DNA of 64,000 nt from Oxyruncus cristatus (lineage: Eukaryota; Chordata; Aves; Passeriformes; Cotingidae): the NCBI GenBank assembly GCA_013399855.1, contig VXAY01001953.1:497936-561935 (forward strand), written 5' to 3'. Each line of letters begins with the position of its first letter. Within the stretch, counting starts at the first letter, position 1. The translations under genes and the position numbers were made by a program. Below, in pieces: positions 1 through 12,982 of the stretch. The notes beneath the pieces are model-generated. The model was given only the letters and a program-made list of their open reading frames with translations, was not told the origin of the DNA and did not search any database.

Positions 1-3000
1 GTTAAAGTATTTTCTGGATATGCCAGAAATATGAAGCCTTTCTTTCCTTTTTTCACTGCCACTTGTGAGAAATGGTTGGTTTAATGGCAGTCATCCAAGA
101 CACGGTTCTTGGCTATGAATTCCATGTGGAGGGATGCATACTATGGTTCAGACTTCAGTGCCTACTTTGTTTATAGAGATGTAGAAAGGTATGGCACAAA
201 ACAAGCTCCCAGGATAGCCTTTGCAGGTAGAGGAGTTTGTAGTATGTGAATTGCCTATCTCGAGATATGAATTGAAGGGCAGCTTGCTTGACACTATCAA
301 CTCTTAGGCTTTTGTGGGTGTGCTCAGGAGAAAGATGTTTAGGTACCAAAGAAAGTTTAACTAAAAACCTATAGAAACAGTTGGGAGCCTCCAAGGAGAC
401 ATGGCATCTAGATAGAGAATTTGAAAATCCAGATTTGGCTTTAGAGACATAGAAGAGCAGTGTTCTGGTAGCTGCTCTGTATAGCCACATGGAGCTTAGC
501 CCATGATCTCTTTTTGAGTCCTTACCAGAGTTCACTTGTACTACCTGCCATGAATTCCAGGCTGTGGGGGCTAGAGGACTTCCAGTTCTTAAGTAACAGA
601 TTCCACCATCTGGGTCTATGCCAGCTTTGGGCAAGTGACTGACTTTGTTAATGTTTTTCTACCTGAGTTATGAACTCTTCTACCTGTCCTGTAGTACCAT
701 TTCTAATCGCACAGGGAACAGACCCCACAGCTTTTCTAGACCTTGCTTTTAGCTCCTAAAACTCAAAACCTGAGAGACTGAAAACTTGCAGCCTAAGGGC
801 ACCAGAAATCAAAAGAAGTATCTAAGTTTAAAAGCACCTTTGCTTTGCCTATGTGGGCAAGAATCACGTGCAGAAAGGAGGTACCCCTGCCTCTGGGCTG
901 AGACATCTGGGACAGCTGTGAAGTGTTTGGGTGGGTACCTTGTCCTGTACCACTACCACAAATGGGACTTTTGCCACAGAATTGGTGGAAATGGATCATC
1001 CTTATAAACACTTATTTCCAGAGAAACCAGAAGCAAAGATGTGCTCAGCTGTTGTAGAAACAATTTTCTTAGAGACAGAGTGTGAATTTGCTCATGGCTT
1101 AGGTGCAGATGTTTTTGAAACAATAGCCTAATCAAGTGTTTTGATGAGAGCTGTTTCATAAATCCCTTTGTGTCATACAGTGCTACTGGTCCTATGTGTT
1201 TGCTTTCCGTTTACATTGTTGGCTGGTTTTATTGCCTTTTATTAAGGTTCATCACACAGGTTATTTCTAAGTTCTATTGTGAGAAAGACAAACTTGAACA
1301 TGTGGAATAACCTAGATAAATAAACTGAAAGTAGTTGAAAGCTTCTATACTCAGAAGTGCCTTATTTGAATTTCTTGCGTGGGAGTATTTACTTGCAAAA
1401 GACAGGATGTTGATGATCAAAGATACAATTAACTGAAAGAGTTCTGTGTCTTTGTATTAAAAGAAAGTATATTGTATAAAAGCTCTGGCAGTTTATTTTT
1501 TAACTCTTTTTTTCACTCCTTTAAATGAATGAATATGTATATTTCACTATGCTTTATCGTAAATTAACTAAATGTAGTCACATATTTGTTAAAGGAAAAA
1601 GATCAGCTTTCAATGACTTAAAATCTTAGAGATCTGCTGATATAAATTCCTTCATCTCTGCAAGCTGATCTGTCCATCTGTTATATTTTATTTTGGTTCA
1701 TTTCTATATTTTAGTCACAGGGTCATTGAGAACACCCCATCAGATCTCCTGTGTAATGCAGCCCATAGGTGAGCTAGCAGTTTTGAGTCAAGTCTATATT
1801 GTGCATAGGAGCTAGAGAACATTTCAAAAGTCATCTCATTCACTTATAAAGACTGATGGAAGGACAGTCTGCCTTAATATTACCACCCTGTCACATTTCA
1901 GAAATGCTTTTATGTTACCATCGTCGCTCCGTGCCAGCCATTCTAGTGCACCTGTTTCTTTTTTTTCTTTTTAATTTCTTCCTTTTGTTTTTTTTTTCTT
2001 TCCCCCGGCTTCTCACAAGTGTCTTCATTCACACTTTCTGTGTGTCTGTTTGTATTTTACTCTGTCATCGGACACCCTGTTGCTTTGCTGGGATGTACCT
2101 CTGCAGTCCCAGTTTTTCACATTTCCTGTTCAGTTGTCATTTTTATCCCACCCTCTACTCCCAGACACAGAGTTACCTTTGTGCTCTTGACATCTCTAGC
2201 AGATGTCTTCATCTGACCTGAGTGCTCCACAGCACCTGTTAGTTTTCCCCAAAATCCTATTTGAAATAAACCCTTCCCTTTGCAATTCTATCAGTTTTCT
2301 TGAGTAACTTGGCTCCACTGCACTAAGTAATCCTTTCCTTGTATGATAATTTTCCTCTTTATTCTTATCTTATCCACTATTCAGGAAGAATAATCCTCCT
2401 TTTACATATTTTTTGCAAATACTGGGTTTTCATTGCCAAATGCTGCGAGGTATAATGATGCAGAGCAGTTCAGGATGAGAATTGTGTGCAAACTTCAGTC
2501 CTAATGACTATGTAGTCATGTTTCCTAAAGACATGTATACTGTGCAATGTCTTGCAAGAGTAAACTTCATTAGTACCACACTGTCGAAGTTTGGGCATGG
2601 CCTAAGATTGTAATGTCCAACTGGTATGTAGAACTGAAATGGTTCAAGACAGGATTTAATAACCTAGTAGAACAAAATTTAAACCGTATCGTTGATAATC
2701 AAAGCATCACCCCATGACCTTTTAACTGCTCAGCCATATGTGAGGTACAGAATTGTGGCCATTAGCAGAGAAATGTGTATCCTTTGTGAGACACCCTTCA
2801 GTCTTGTGGAACAGGGTTACCTCTGATAACACTGAGGTCTAAGGGCAGAAGATGCTGGATCACAACTGCCACATCTAAGGGGAGCAAATCCTCTTTTTTA
2901 GGCACACAGATGAGATACAGAACAAGAATATGACCTGCTGTTGGTTTTCTGCAGCCTTTCTGAAGCCCATATGACAGTGACCCAACTTGATGCACTTCCT

Positions 3001-3563
3001 AATGACACACAACCCAAATTCTGATACTCAGTGAGATTACCCATTCTTAGAGGGCATCATCTTCTGCTGCCTTTTTTTTTTTTCACCCAGATGTGAATGT
3101 CTCTGAACTGCTCTGCCCCACGCTGTAGATTTTTAAAGTGTTTTGCAGAAATATTCAAGCTGGTCCCATATAAAATTTGCCCAGATTAAATTAATTTGCT
3201 TAACTGAACTGCAACCCTTGCATGTTTGTATCACATCGATGAGGCAGGATTTTCTACTTGGGAACTGGTGATAAAGTCAACAGATTAGCACATGGAACAA
3301 ACCATTTACTGTGTTTAAAAGTGAAGAAAACTTCTATCTCTGAACTGTGTGGTGTGAACATTTCTTTTAAGGTTTTTTTTTGTTTGTTTGGCTTGGTTTG
3401 TTTTTGTTTTCTTTTTTTTTAAGGAGGAGAACACATCATCCAGAAACCCACGGAAAAATGTGATCTCTGATAAAGTCTAACAGGTGTATTTGAATTTAAC
3501 AGAAAATAAATTTCTCCTTTTGAAAATTATTTTTTATTCATCAGTACTGCTAAAGTACAACAA
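1..3563. other. non-coding sequence, nothing recognised
   Basis: No exon, RNA gene or repeat family is recognised here. The open frames are short and overlap on opposite strands, as expected by chance. A pyrimidine-rich tract lies around 1956-2006, and it produces an artificial Phe/Leu-rich frame between 1856 and 2221. T-rich (TTTG)-like sequence occurs near 3370-3420. Confidence 0.6.
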
Positions 3564-3594
3564 GGCTTAAGATTTAGTGTGGCTTAAGATTTAG
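3564..3594. repeat. 17-bp tandem duplication
   Basis: The unit beginning GGCTTAAGATTTAG occurs twice head to tail, at 3564-3580 and from 3581, the second copy being identical over its first 14 bases. This is a local replication-slippage type duplication with no evident function. Confidence 0.8.
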
Positions 3595-5164
3595 ATTTAT
3601 CTGTAGTATCCAGATGCTTTCTGGCTCTTCCCCTTTTTCTTTCCTCCATTCACAGATCGCCTCACCCTGTCTAAGAGTTGTGCCATTAGGCAGTGGCTAT
3701 GTTTGGCTGTCGATTCGTGGTAATACATTGTATGAATGATATTTTTGTTTGTTTGTTTGCTCTACATATGAGCAAAGAATGTTTAATAGAGTGCAAAAGT
3801 GCATAGGGGAAATGTAGGAAAACACCCATGGTGGTTGCTTAATTTCTCACTGAACTGTGGCCATTTTCACTGTCTGCATGGCCACCTCTCTATATGACAG
3901 GGCAGCCTACACCACATCTGTTCAGGACCTGCAACTACATTAACCTTGGGATTATGACATCAAGAATGGCATTTGTACAATTAAAAATGTTATCTCACAG
4001 GGCAGCCCTTGTTGCCCTCGGCCACCTTTGGGTAAATTGTGTTGTAGGAAAGGTTAAAAAAAGCTGCTGGAACTAATCCTTTTGATGAAACCTTTAACAA
4101 GTATGTCAGGCTCCTCTGATCTTGGCCCTGGTGGAGTATAGCTGTAGTTAGTGTCCTCGGCTCTAACTCACTGTCTAAGACCCTCTTTCCTGCCGTGTGT
4201 TTTCTTCATCAGTTTGTATTTCTGCCAGTCAGTGTCACAAAGCACTTCCTGCTTCATCCCCGCCTGACGGGGTTAAGCCACGCTGATGGTCTGCAGTTGT
4301 GTGCAGCTTCATTTTTCATAGATTCTTTCTGATAACCATAACATGAACTCTGGAGTATGTGTTAGGAACTGAAAACAGGCCAAGTGTTTTGTATTAGAGC
4401 CTGTATTCCCACATTCACCAATTCTCCAAGGGTTGAAAATGCATCAGTGACATGTATGAGACTGGGACTAAAATCAATTTTCTCCCCTCTTGCCGACATG
4501 AAACAAAATTAAAAGCACAATGAGCCTTATTCTTTTTTCATTTACTGCTGAAATTCCTCTGCCGTCTGTGAAGCAACTCTTGTTACACCACCGTAACTGG
4601 AAGTAGAATCAACCCTGATGTCTGCTGCAGATGCTTTACACCTTAAAAAAACAGGAGTACACACAATTTATCTATCTACTAATTTTTTAAAAACCCAATA
4701 AGCATTTTATCTTTATGGATGGAGCTAGAGTCCAAAGAACTGCATTAACCAAAACTTGTAACTTGCTCTAAATAAAAAATTTGGTACTCCCTTATACATG
4801 ACCATCTTTCAATATTGTAGTGCACTGTGACCCTAAGCTGTCAGTTTAATGCCTGTTTTAACACAGATCAAAGGAGAACAGAAACAAAATATAAAAATAC
4901 AGCAATAAATAACCTAGTGTGCTTTCTTATCTCCAGTGAACATTTTATGTTAGGCTGGTTTATTTGCTTGGTGTTACAGAGTCATCTTCACTTCCGCTGA
5001 AATAAACTGGGGTGAAAAGCCACAATAATACTTCAGATAAAATGGAAAGAATAATTTATGCCTGTGCTATTAATAGATGTCTCTTCATAGAAACCAGCCA
5101 TTTGTGGTGGGTTTTTTTGTAGCATCCGCTTTTCTCCGTGAGATATCACAACCTTTTTATTTTT

Positions 5165-5167
<3 letters not shown>
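3595..5167. other. non-coding sequence with a small GC/CpG-richer patch
   Basis: No gene is recognised. A patch at about 4230-4330 contains several CpGs in an otherwise CpG-poor context and a short hairpin (stem CCCCG at 4258-4262, CGGGG at 4268-4272). It could be a conserved non-coding element, but nothing in the sequence alone proves this. Confidence 0.5.

Positions 5168-5208
<41 letters not shown>
5168..5208. repeat. poly-T tract, 41 bases
   Basis: This is an uninterrupted run of 41 T, the longest homopolymer in the window. No retrotransposed gene body is recognisable on either side, so it is called as a homopolymer microsatellite and not as the poly-A tail of a processed pseudogene. Its length is likely to be poorly assembled. 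Confidence 0.95.
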
Positions 5209-5213
<5 letters not shown>

Positions 5214-5861
5214 TTAATGCAGATCCATGGTAAGAATTCTGCCTTCCTGGCTGTCAGAGAGATTTCCTGTGGTCTGTTTTTGGCTGTGCACTCAGCCAGT
5301 TGCGCTGTATATCAGGCATTTTTTTTAAAAGTAAACAGCCACAGTCATCATCGGCATAAAGATTAACCCATGATGTGCAGAACTTTTCACTTTCTTAGCA
5401 TCTATCCATGAGCCACCTGAAGACTCATTGAAAGATGGACAGCCAAGGGGTTGAATGCATTTGAGGGAGGTTGTTGCCATGAGAAAAGTGTCATCAAGTG
5501 AATGCTAAACAGGGGTAACCATGGATTTGCTCATGTGATTTGGTCCATTTACACTGCTCAGAAAAAGGAACAGAGGAGATGCTGCTGGTGACAGAAGGGG
5601 ACAGTCCCTCCCTCCCTGCCAGCACCAGTCTGTGCAGGTCCCCCACACTCCATTAAAATACATCAGGTTCATTTCCTAAGAACAGATTTTTCTCAGCATT
5701 TTTTTTAAGAATAATTGCAGTTTCACACATTATGTTTCACAGTAACACGTAAAGAAAAGGCTAAATTACTCTACCCTGTTCTGTGTGCAGGGGTTTGTAG
5801 AAACATTTACCAAAAGTAGGTGCTTTAGGCCTAAGAACCTAATGGTTCTTTTTTTTTTTTT
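5209..5861. other. non-coding sequence, nothing recognised
   Basis: No open frame of note, no recognised repeat. It ends in a T run of about 15 bases that abuts the assembly gap. Confidence 0.6.
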
Positions 5862-5906
5862 NNNNNNNNNNNNNNNNNNNNNNNNNNNNNNNNNNNNNNN
5901 NNNNNN
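5862..5906. other. assembly gap (45 N)
   Basis: Forty-five N flanked by T runs on both sides (about 15 T before, 4 T after). The gap therefore probably covers a longer poly-T homopolymer that could not be read through. Confidence 0.95.
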
Positions 5907-6099
5907 TTTTACCTCTACTGCAATTTTGATATAAGGTGCCTAGTCCTATTTTAAACATCAAATCACTGTCTGGCACAGTCTCTCAGTTCCTGAGTATTAA
6001 AAATGGTTTTTGAGGCTTGCCAAGAATGCTATATGAGTGAATAATGGCATCTGACTTACTGAAAGGGTTCTAATGCAACATTAATTCAATGTCCCAAAA

Positions 6100-6330
6100 C
6101 TCTTTCAGAGCAGTAATGCAGATTACTTTAAAAGCTGATGAGATAGGATACTGTAATGTCACGACCATAAAGATTTGCAATGCATTAATTTTAAGATGGC
6201 TATTTAAATTTGGGCAGTATAGAGATTAATCTGTATAATTATTTGCTTTAAGAATGAATCAGAATTTATATTTTCTGCATCAGACTGTACTTTTAAAGCA
6301 AGTGTCATTGCAGATAAGTGTCTCTGTTTG
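6100..6330. promoter_or_regulatory. candidate conserved non-coding element
   Basis: This AT-rich but non-repetitive stretch contains many TAAT/ATTA homeodomain-type cores and no simple-sequence degeneration. Its texture resembles vertebrate developmental non-coding elements. This is inference from composition alone; no alignment was possible. Confidence 0.2.
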
Positions 6331-8000
6331 TGGTAGCAATGTATGTTAACACATCTTCCAGATGCCACCTGTTCTTTGTGATATAGAAAACAAAATACTG
6401 ATAATTATGTAGAGGTCCATAGGTTTTCATCAAGCTTGGAAAACCAAACCTAGGGTTATACAAGTAAATTCTTTATGCACAAACAGAAACACCAAGGCAT
6501 GCTACAGGGTAATTTGGAATAGGTCTCATCTCATCTAACTTTAGCTCCCCAAGGATTGGTCTCCGGGCACATGTGCTTCTAGTGGATTATGTGCCCCATC
6601 TTTATGTTGAATGTCTAAGATAGTTGAAAAAAATCACATTTGAAGTTGTCTTCTTTCTACTCTTCATCTAAACATGTACCAGCAAATGAGACAAACAGTA
6701 TTTTTTTTCTGCTTAGAAATATTGCAAGAAACATGAAAGTTAAGGAGCTTGGGTAAAAAAAAAGGTTTTACATGAAGTAAATTCCTCAAAGATATTGAAG
6801 AAGAGGTTCAGAATAGCACATAGTCATCTCAAGTATATTTTAGGTAGCAGTAGGTGCCCAGGTTTGGAAGAACAAGTCATTTGCATCTTCTGGGGTAGGT
6901 CTGTATCATGAAAGGACAGACAGACAAGGAGAAAACTCATACACTGGTTGGACTTGGCAGCTTCCTCTTGTTCTTTCAGGAACTCTTTTCTCTAATATTT
7001 GTTAGCCTTCCTCTTCTTGTATCATCACAGTGGCAAACTCTTAGGTTTTCTGTTCATTCAAGTATACAAGAGGGTCAACCTTTCCTGAATAATTCCATCT
7101 TGGGAAGTAGAAAACCCAGGCGCAGAGAAAATGAGATGTCTTCAAAAAATGTCCTTGAATGGTGCTCTGGATCAAGGCTGGGGAGGTGGGAAAGCCTCCA
7201 GTTTTCTCTTGAAGTTTGTCCATGACTACATGAAGACAGCAGGAGTCCTGATATCCAAGTGACATCTGGAGAGAAGGGATATACTGACTGTGCAGTAACC
7301 AGGAGACTGGGCAGGGGGTTGAGAAGATGGGATTTGAGTCTGTGCTGAGACCAGTTCCCCTTTTCCATCTGCTGCATAGTGTAGAAAGTACATGTAATTC
7401 TACCTCTGTCACAACCCAGGGACCATCCAGAAAACATTTCAGTGATTCTCAAGTGAAAGGAAGAGCAGAAACGAAAACCTGAGACTTGAAGGTAAATGCT
7501 GCTCTCAGAGCAGTGGGAGTGCCTGGTTCTAGGAGGGCTTGTGAAAGCACTTCACATTTGGGGGTCCTTTATGGGATGGGACATGAAATCACTTTCTAAG
7601 CTGAAACCATGTACTTCCAGTGCTGATGGAGATGCCACTGCAAGTCACTCATTTCACATGTTAAGAGTGGACTAATTATTTTGTCTCTCTGACCTTCCAG
7701 TTGCAGGAACATCCTGGGCTTTTGTTTGCAAAGCTGTATTTCTTTTTGTGCAGACCATGAACTGGATTAATTTCTCTAAGGAACATGAATAAAGTTTGTT
7801 TTTCCTAAATTCCTGGCAAACAAGTTGATGAAATCCATATGGATCACAAAGTCAGAATGCTTGAGTACAATGTTCCTTGTGTGAGCAAACACTTGTCTTT
7901 TAAAACAGACGACTTTTAGCTGTGGGGATTATATACATACATATTTGAGATCCATTCTGTGAACCATCAGCTGGATTTCAAAAACATAAAACAGGAAGCT
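6331..8000. other. non-coding sequence, nothing recognised
   Basis: The open frames between 6908 and 7452 (one plus, two minus) overlap one another and show no domain, signal peptide or splice support. They are treated as chance. Confidence 0.55.
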
Positions 8001-8042
8001 GACTGCTTCTGAAGGTATTTTGACTGCTTCTGAAAGTGTTTT
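8001..8042. repeat. 21-bp tandem duplication
   Basis: The unit starting GACTGCTTCTGAA is present twice head to tail, at 8001-8021 and 8022-8042, with two mismatches between the copies. This is a local slippage duplication. Confidence 0.85.
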
Positions 8043-8231
8043 CCTTCTTCCTCCAGTTAAATATACATAATTTTCAGGTAAGTGTTGTTAATTTGAATTT
8101 GTCATCATATCTCATAATTAAGGAAAAATTGTAAAAATGTGGTTTGAACCTTTCGTTTTAGACCCTAATCCTTCTCAGCTCAAATGTCTCTGAGTTTTAA
8201 CCTTATTTTTACCATTGTCAAATTCCCTTCA

Positions 8232-8272
8232 ACACACACACTCACGTGCATGCCTGGGCACACACACACATA
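8232..8272. repeat. interrupted (CA)n microsatellite
   Basis: Two short CA runs (8232-8240 and about 8259-8270) are separated by an alternating purine-pyrimidine stretch. Length polymorphism is likely. Confidence 0.8.
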
Positions 8273-10526
8273 TCCTGGTCCCCTACTTTGGCCAAGCTGC
8301 AGATGATCCAACCTACTGGTATTTTGAATCAATTTCTTTTCGGTATGTCCTGTACACATGTCCATGCCCCAGCATGTCTCTAGCCACAGCTTCCTGGCAC
8401 CAGTCTGTCTGAGACATCCTCGAGTGCAGGCTAAGATGGGAAAGCATCTTAGGGGCAAGCATTTTTAAAGGCTGCAGAGAGGGTGCTTTCTCACATGTCC
8501 GAGGCTGCTCAAAGGAAAGCAATGACCTTTTCTCTTTTTAGAAAAGGAAGGGGGTGACCAGCTTAGTTAATTTAAAAATTCTTGTTTGTGAAATGAGGAA
8601 CAGTGAAATGAATTATCGGTTAGCAGATAAAATCTGTATGGCACTTTCTTCTCCTTGTCTGTACATGAAAAATAACCACTTCAGATGCTAAACCCTCTGG
8701 CTGTGTCACCAGCAGGGGACCATGGTCTTCCACCCTCTTTGGCTTCCCCAAAACACCTCCTGGGAGTTTCCACACCACCCAGGTGCTTCACAATGCACAA
8801 CCTTCCCTCTTTTAGGGCAGGAGCAAACCTGCATATTTAATCACATTCTCTACTATCTTATCTCCTCACTTCCTCAAAAGACAGGAGAAGTAGTAACAGC
8901 CTTAAAACTCCATGTGCGTGACTGATAAAGCTGGGAGCTGAAAGAATTGATGGGAGAGTGAGCAGCAAAACTGGGAGACAGCAAAGTGAGATGGCTAGAT
9001 TTGAGTCCTTCGGAGCGTGAGGATGGGGTTGGTGTATCCCTGTAAGGAGGCTGGATATGGGTGGGCAGCTGCCCTTGCACTTGGGGACTGGAGGTGGCTC
9101 CTGGCCAGCCATGGTGGCCCTGCACAGTAGTGCACAATCATCAATTTATCTGCAAAATAAAGCATAAGCTTTGTAGTGTACAGCATCTGAAACCTTTAAA
9201 ATTACTTGAGAGGAGAATAAAATCCATTAGCAAAACATGCGGTTAGAACCAAGGCAGTTTCTGCTGATTTTTTTCCTAAATGTTTATTTTGTAAGTGGAG
9301 GGAACAGTGTGCAGTAAAAAAATTGACAATTGTGAAAAGTTTTCTTTGGCGAAAAGAAAGCATTTTGAAAGGAGCAGAGGATGAAATGTCAAGGCAGCTG
9401 TTGGATTGTAGTCGCTATAGCAATCATAACACAACACTTGGATTCGTTAGGCACATAGTGGGGCTCTGAGTAAGAGTTCAGGGGTGGCAGTGGTGAAGAG
9501 CAGGGTGTTTTTTGTTGTTTTTTTAAGGATTTTTTAAAAAACTCAACACAGAGAAGGATCTGTCCTTTTTAAAGGACAATGTTTTCTCCTAAAATACAGT
9601 TGTACACATTTTGGCCCTTTAAAAAAAGTCCATCTTGAAATTGGTAACAGAGAGATGCTTTTTGCTAAAACAATTCTCGCAGAACAGAAGGATGATTCTC
9701 TTAACATGCGGTCCAAGCATCTTGTGTCTTTCATGTATTTGTATTTACAACACCATGTGAAACAAGGAAGTCTTTTATTCCCGCAATTTCTTGTGTAGAC
9801 AAGAAACCAGAAAAGCTGTGGTATGGACTTATGAGACAAGGCAGGTGTTTGGACACTGCATCACCTAACATGAACACTTCCAAACTACTTGCCAAGTGAG
9901 CTGGGCTCACCTGTGTCTCCATTTGTGCGGGGTTTTGACAGCAGCATGAAACAAACATGCTGGAGACAAGGCAGAGCTTCCTTTTACTCCTCCTCCACTT
10001 CCCCCAAACCAGAACTGACCTTTAAATACTGTGTTACAGGATAGAATTGGAAAGTCCTACCAGTCCATCTCTTGAAAAGAAAGAAGGAAGGAAGGTTCAG
10101 TTTTGAAGAAAAGACCTGGCTTCCCAAATTCATTAGTGGGTTGAGATCTGATAAAGGCTCCCAGTGGAGCTGAGCATGGTATATCAGGGTGGAATTACCG
10201 TCAATAAGCCGCCTCACTGCAAACAAGGACATTTCAGCTCTGTATTAGTGGTTTCTCTTCAGACCTTTTGTCTGTTGTGTTTATTTTGACTAGAAAAGTG
10301 TATGTGTGTGTATGTGCAGGGACATGACAAGTGGGACTGACTTCTACGATGTGTGCACAGCACAGTGTGCCTCTGAGGTGATTTGGATGCTGTAAGGACA
10401 CAAACAGTACAAATAGCATTACATATTATTTCAAAGTGTTGAAATATGTGAATTACACAGAATGACACATCGCCTGTTTGTGCTTTTATCTTTCGAAAAA
10501 GGACAAATAAAGATCAATTTGAGTTG
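8273..10526. other. non-coding sequence with possible conserved patches
   Basis: Many small overlapping frames are present on both strands (8180-9246, 9543-10468), none with recognisable protein features. Two patches, about 9300-9460 and 10160-10230, keep CpGs and lack low-complexity drift. They are weak candidates for conserved non-coding sequence. Confidence 0.45.
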
Positions 10527-10640
10527 ATTTTTGGTTGGTTTTGTTTGTTTGTTTATTTTTGGTTTTGTTATTTTGATTTTTGTTAGTTTTGTGTTGTTGT
10601 TGTTGTTTCATTTTGCTTGTTGGTTTTTTGTTTTTTTTTG
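10527..10640. repeat. (TTTG)n / (TTG)n low-complexity tract
   Basis: This is a G/T-only stretch of TTTG, TTG and T runs. On the minus strand it gives an Asn/Lys/Gln/Thr-rich open frame (10486-10686 and 10583-10807), which is a product of the repeat and not a protein. Confidence 0.9.
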
Positions 10641-12626
10641 CATGGAGAAGCTTGAACAGGAATGACAGTCCCGAATCGTGTAACATATTTCCCCATGACA
10701 GACTTTCTTACATCTTTCAGAGCTGCTGCTAATTTTGTGCAGTGCTGTTCTGCACTCTCACATGTCAGGGGTGTTAAAATCAATCCCTTCTTCATTTTTT
10801 TTGTCAATTAAAAATCTCTTCTTGCCTTTTTTGAATTCAAGGGTTTATCCTTTCTTTCAGCTGTAACTTGCTTTCCTGGGTAGCAGCTGGCTTCCTCCAC
10901 TGTCCCTTTCCACCATGGCACCCCAACACCCTCATCTTGGGGAGCTCTATCTCCAGCAAAGTTCCTTGCCTGTGCAGAAACTTCTCTGATCTGACTGCAC
11001 AGATTGGCTTGCAGGACAGAGATCTCAACACACAGCCAAAAAGTCATTTCAGGCCGAAAAGTGATGGAATAATACAGTAATGTAAAGCAATACCTAAACA
11101 AACCCACAAAACTTAAAAGGGAAGAGAGTTAAGTCCTGTAATTGCTAATTGTGAGACCTTCAGCTCTGAGAAAGGAATTGATTTCATCAGTTGTCAGTCA
11201 TCCTCCTTTTTCTTTTTAATGATCAAAAGTTCACATCTGCTTCAGGCAGGGCAAAGTCCTACTCTGCTCTGCTCCTCACTGTTGTGCCGAAAGCTTTGGC
11301 TATAGCCAACCCTTGTGTGTTAGGCGGGGAGTTTTCCCTCTCCCTGGTGTTTTCTTTTGCTGGGATCCTGCTGAGACAAGTTCGCTGTCCTGACAACATC
11401 ATTTGGAAGTTTCTTGTCAAGCTTGTTCCTTCAGCCCTTCACTTATTAACTAATTAATATATCTGACTTCTAGGGTAGATTTTTTTTTGTGTTGGGCTGA
11501 ACTGGTTTCTGTTAAATACATCTGGGCAGGTACATCACCCTGAGAGGGTGTTGTTAAGTATCATAGGCAGTACAAAAATGCAGGACAATGCTGTCTACTT
11601 CTAAAAAAAAAGGGCATACCTATTTCAAATTTACGTGAAACTGAATTCAAACAAACCATATTGCTAGAGAAGTTGTTTTGTTTGACAATACATCAGGGAA
11701 TGTTCCTTGCCACCTCTCCACTCCAATGCAAAGCTAACTCTTAAAAAAGCTGTTGAAAGATGGAGTTTTATCAGAAGGCAACTTGAAATTTTGCTGGCTG
11801 TGTATCCATCAGTTCTTGCTTGTTAGGGTTTCAGTTTCAGATAGATGTGTATTGACAGGCCTTGGTACTGCCCTTGGAAAAATGAGAGAGCCCTTAAACA
11901 TAGTGAAAAAAGAATGAATAAGAAAACCAGAACAGGCATGTCCTTCTCCCTCTTCATTCTAAGCAAATTATTCTGGAAGTGCTTTTCCAGTTGACTGGAT
12001 GTGTACAGAGGAAAAAGCTGTACCAGACTTTCAAACTGTCAGCACTGAACTTTATTCTTAGTAGAAATGCATAATTTTAAAATGTATTGAAGGAACATTG
12101 TGTGGGGGAAAAAAATGTTTTGGGGTCAGATGAGAGGTTTTGATTAAATGCTGAGGAGGTTTTTTTTGCCTCTTTCTCTCTGCTGTATTCAGACCTGTTC
12201 ATCTAAGATTTGGACACCTGCAGTAGGGCACATGAATCTCTCTTCTGCAGTCTGATGGAACTGCTGGTACTGTGGCATGTGAGTGCTGCATTTGATCAGT
12301 GTTCCCAGAAGAATCGTGGAGTCATACATCTTTAGTGCTTCAGTGAAAAACACTGCAGACTCTGGAATGGGAGAATGACAGAAAGGGAATGAAAGTATAA
12401 AGTGAAGGCTTGGGATCCACACTGAGTGTGCAGTACCATTTGTTAATTTTGCACATTAGTTAGACTTATGAATGATGAATTGTGGAATTCACTACCTTGT
12501 GAGGTATTTGTCCTGGAAAAACTTGACTTCTAATCACAAAGTTCCAGTGTCTTGGAGAACCTCAAAATCTTCTACAGTTGTATTTGGATCATGGATGTTC
12601 ATGGATGTAAAGATACAACTTTTATG
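10641..12626. other. non-coding sequence, nothing recognised
   Basis: Small frames at 10808-11107 (minus), 10868-11080 (plus) and 11191-11457 (plus) overlap in opposite strands and show no family resemblance. Confidence 0.55.
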
Positions 12627-12982
12627 AAAAAAAAAAAAAAAATTAAGGAAATAGATGATATATCCCAGAAATGGTAAGCATAGTGGGGAGCTAGAAAGCT
12701 GTGATAGAAGAAATGAGGGTTACTAGGTAGAAAGGAAATTTTGCAGAAGGATAGTGGGAATGGAAGGAGGCAGAGAGAAGAAGTGGAATGAGAGGAATTA
12801 GAAGGTAGGCGTCTGGGTACAAATGCTCATTGGAGCCCAGCCTTGAATGAAAGCTGAGCCTACAGAAAGCAATGACACCCTCACTGTGCAAAGGAGGCTG
12901 TGCACAAGCTTGAATCTTGTGTTTGCTGCAGCAGCGAACACGTACCTCTAAGATTTCCACCAAAAAAAAAAGAAAAAAAAAA
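12627..12982. repeat. two A-rich tracts
   Basis: An A16 run lies at 12627-12642 and an A10-G-A10 tract at 12962-12982. No retrotransposed body with target-site duplications is recognisable next to either. Confidence 0.8.

Noticed and set aside
1856..2221. Phe/Leu-rich 121-codon frame resembling a membrane protein
   Set aside because: The hydrophobic residues come from a T-rich polypyrimidine tract; there is no exon support.
10486..10807. Minus-strand frames rich in Lys, Asn, Gln and Thr
   Set aside because: They are direct translations of the (TTTG)n/(TTG)n low-complexity tract.
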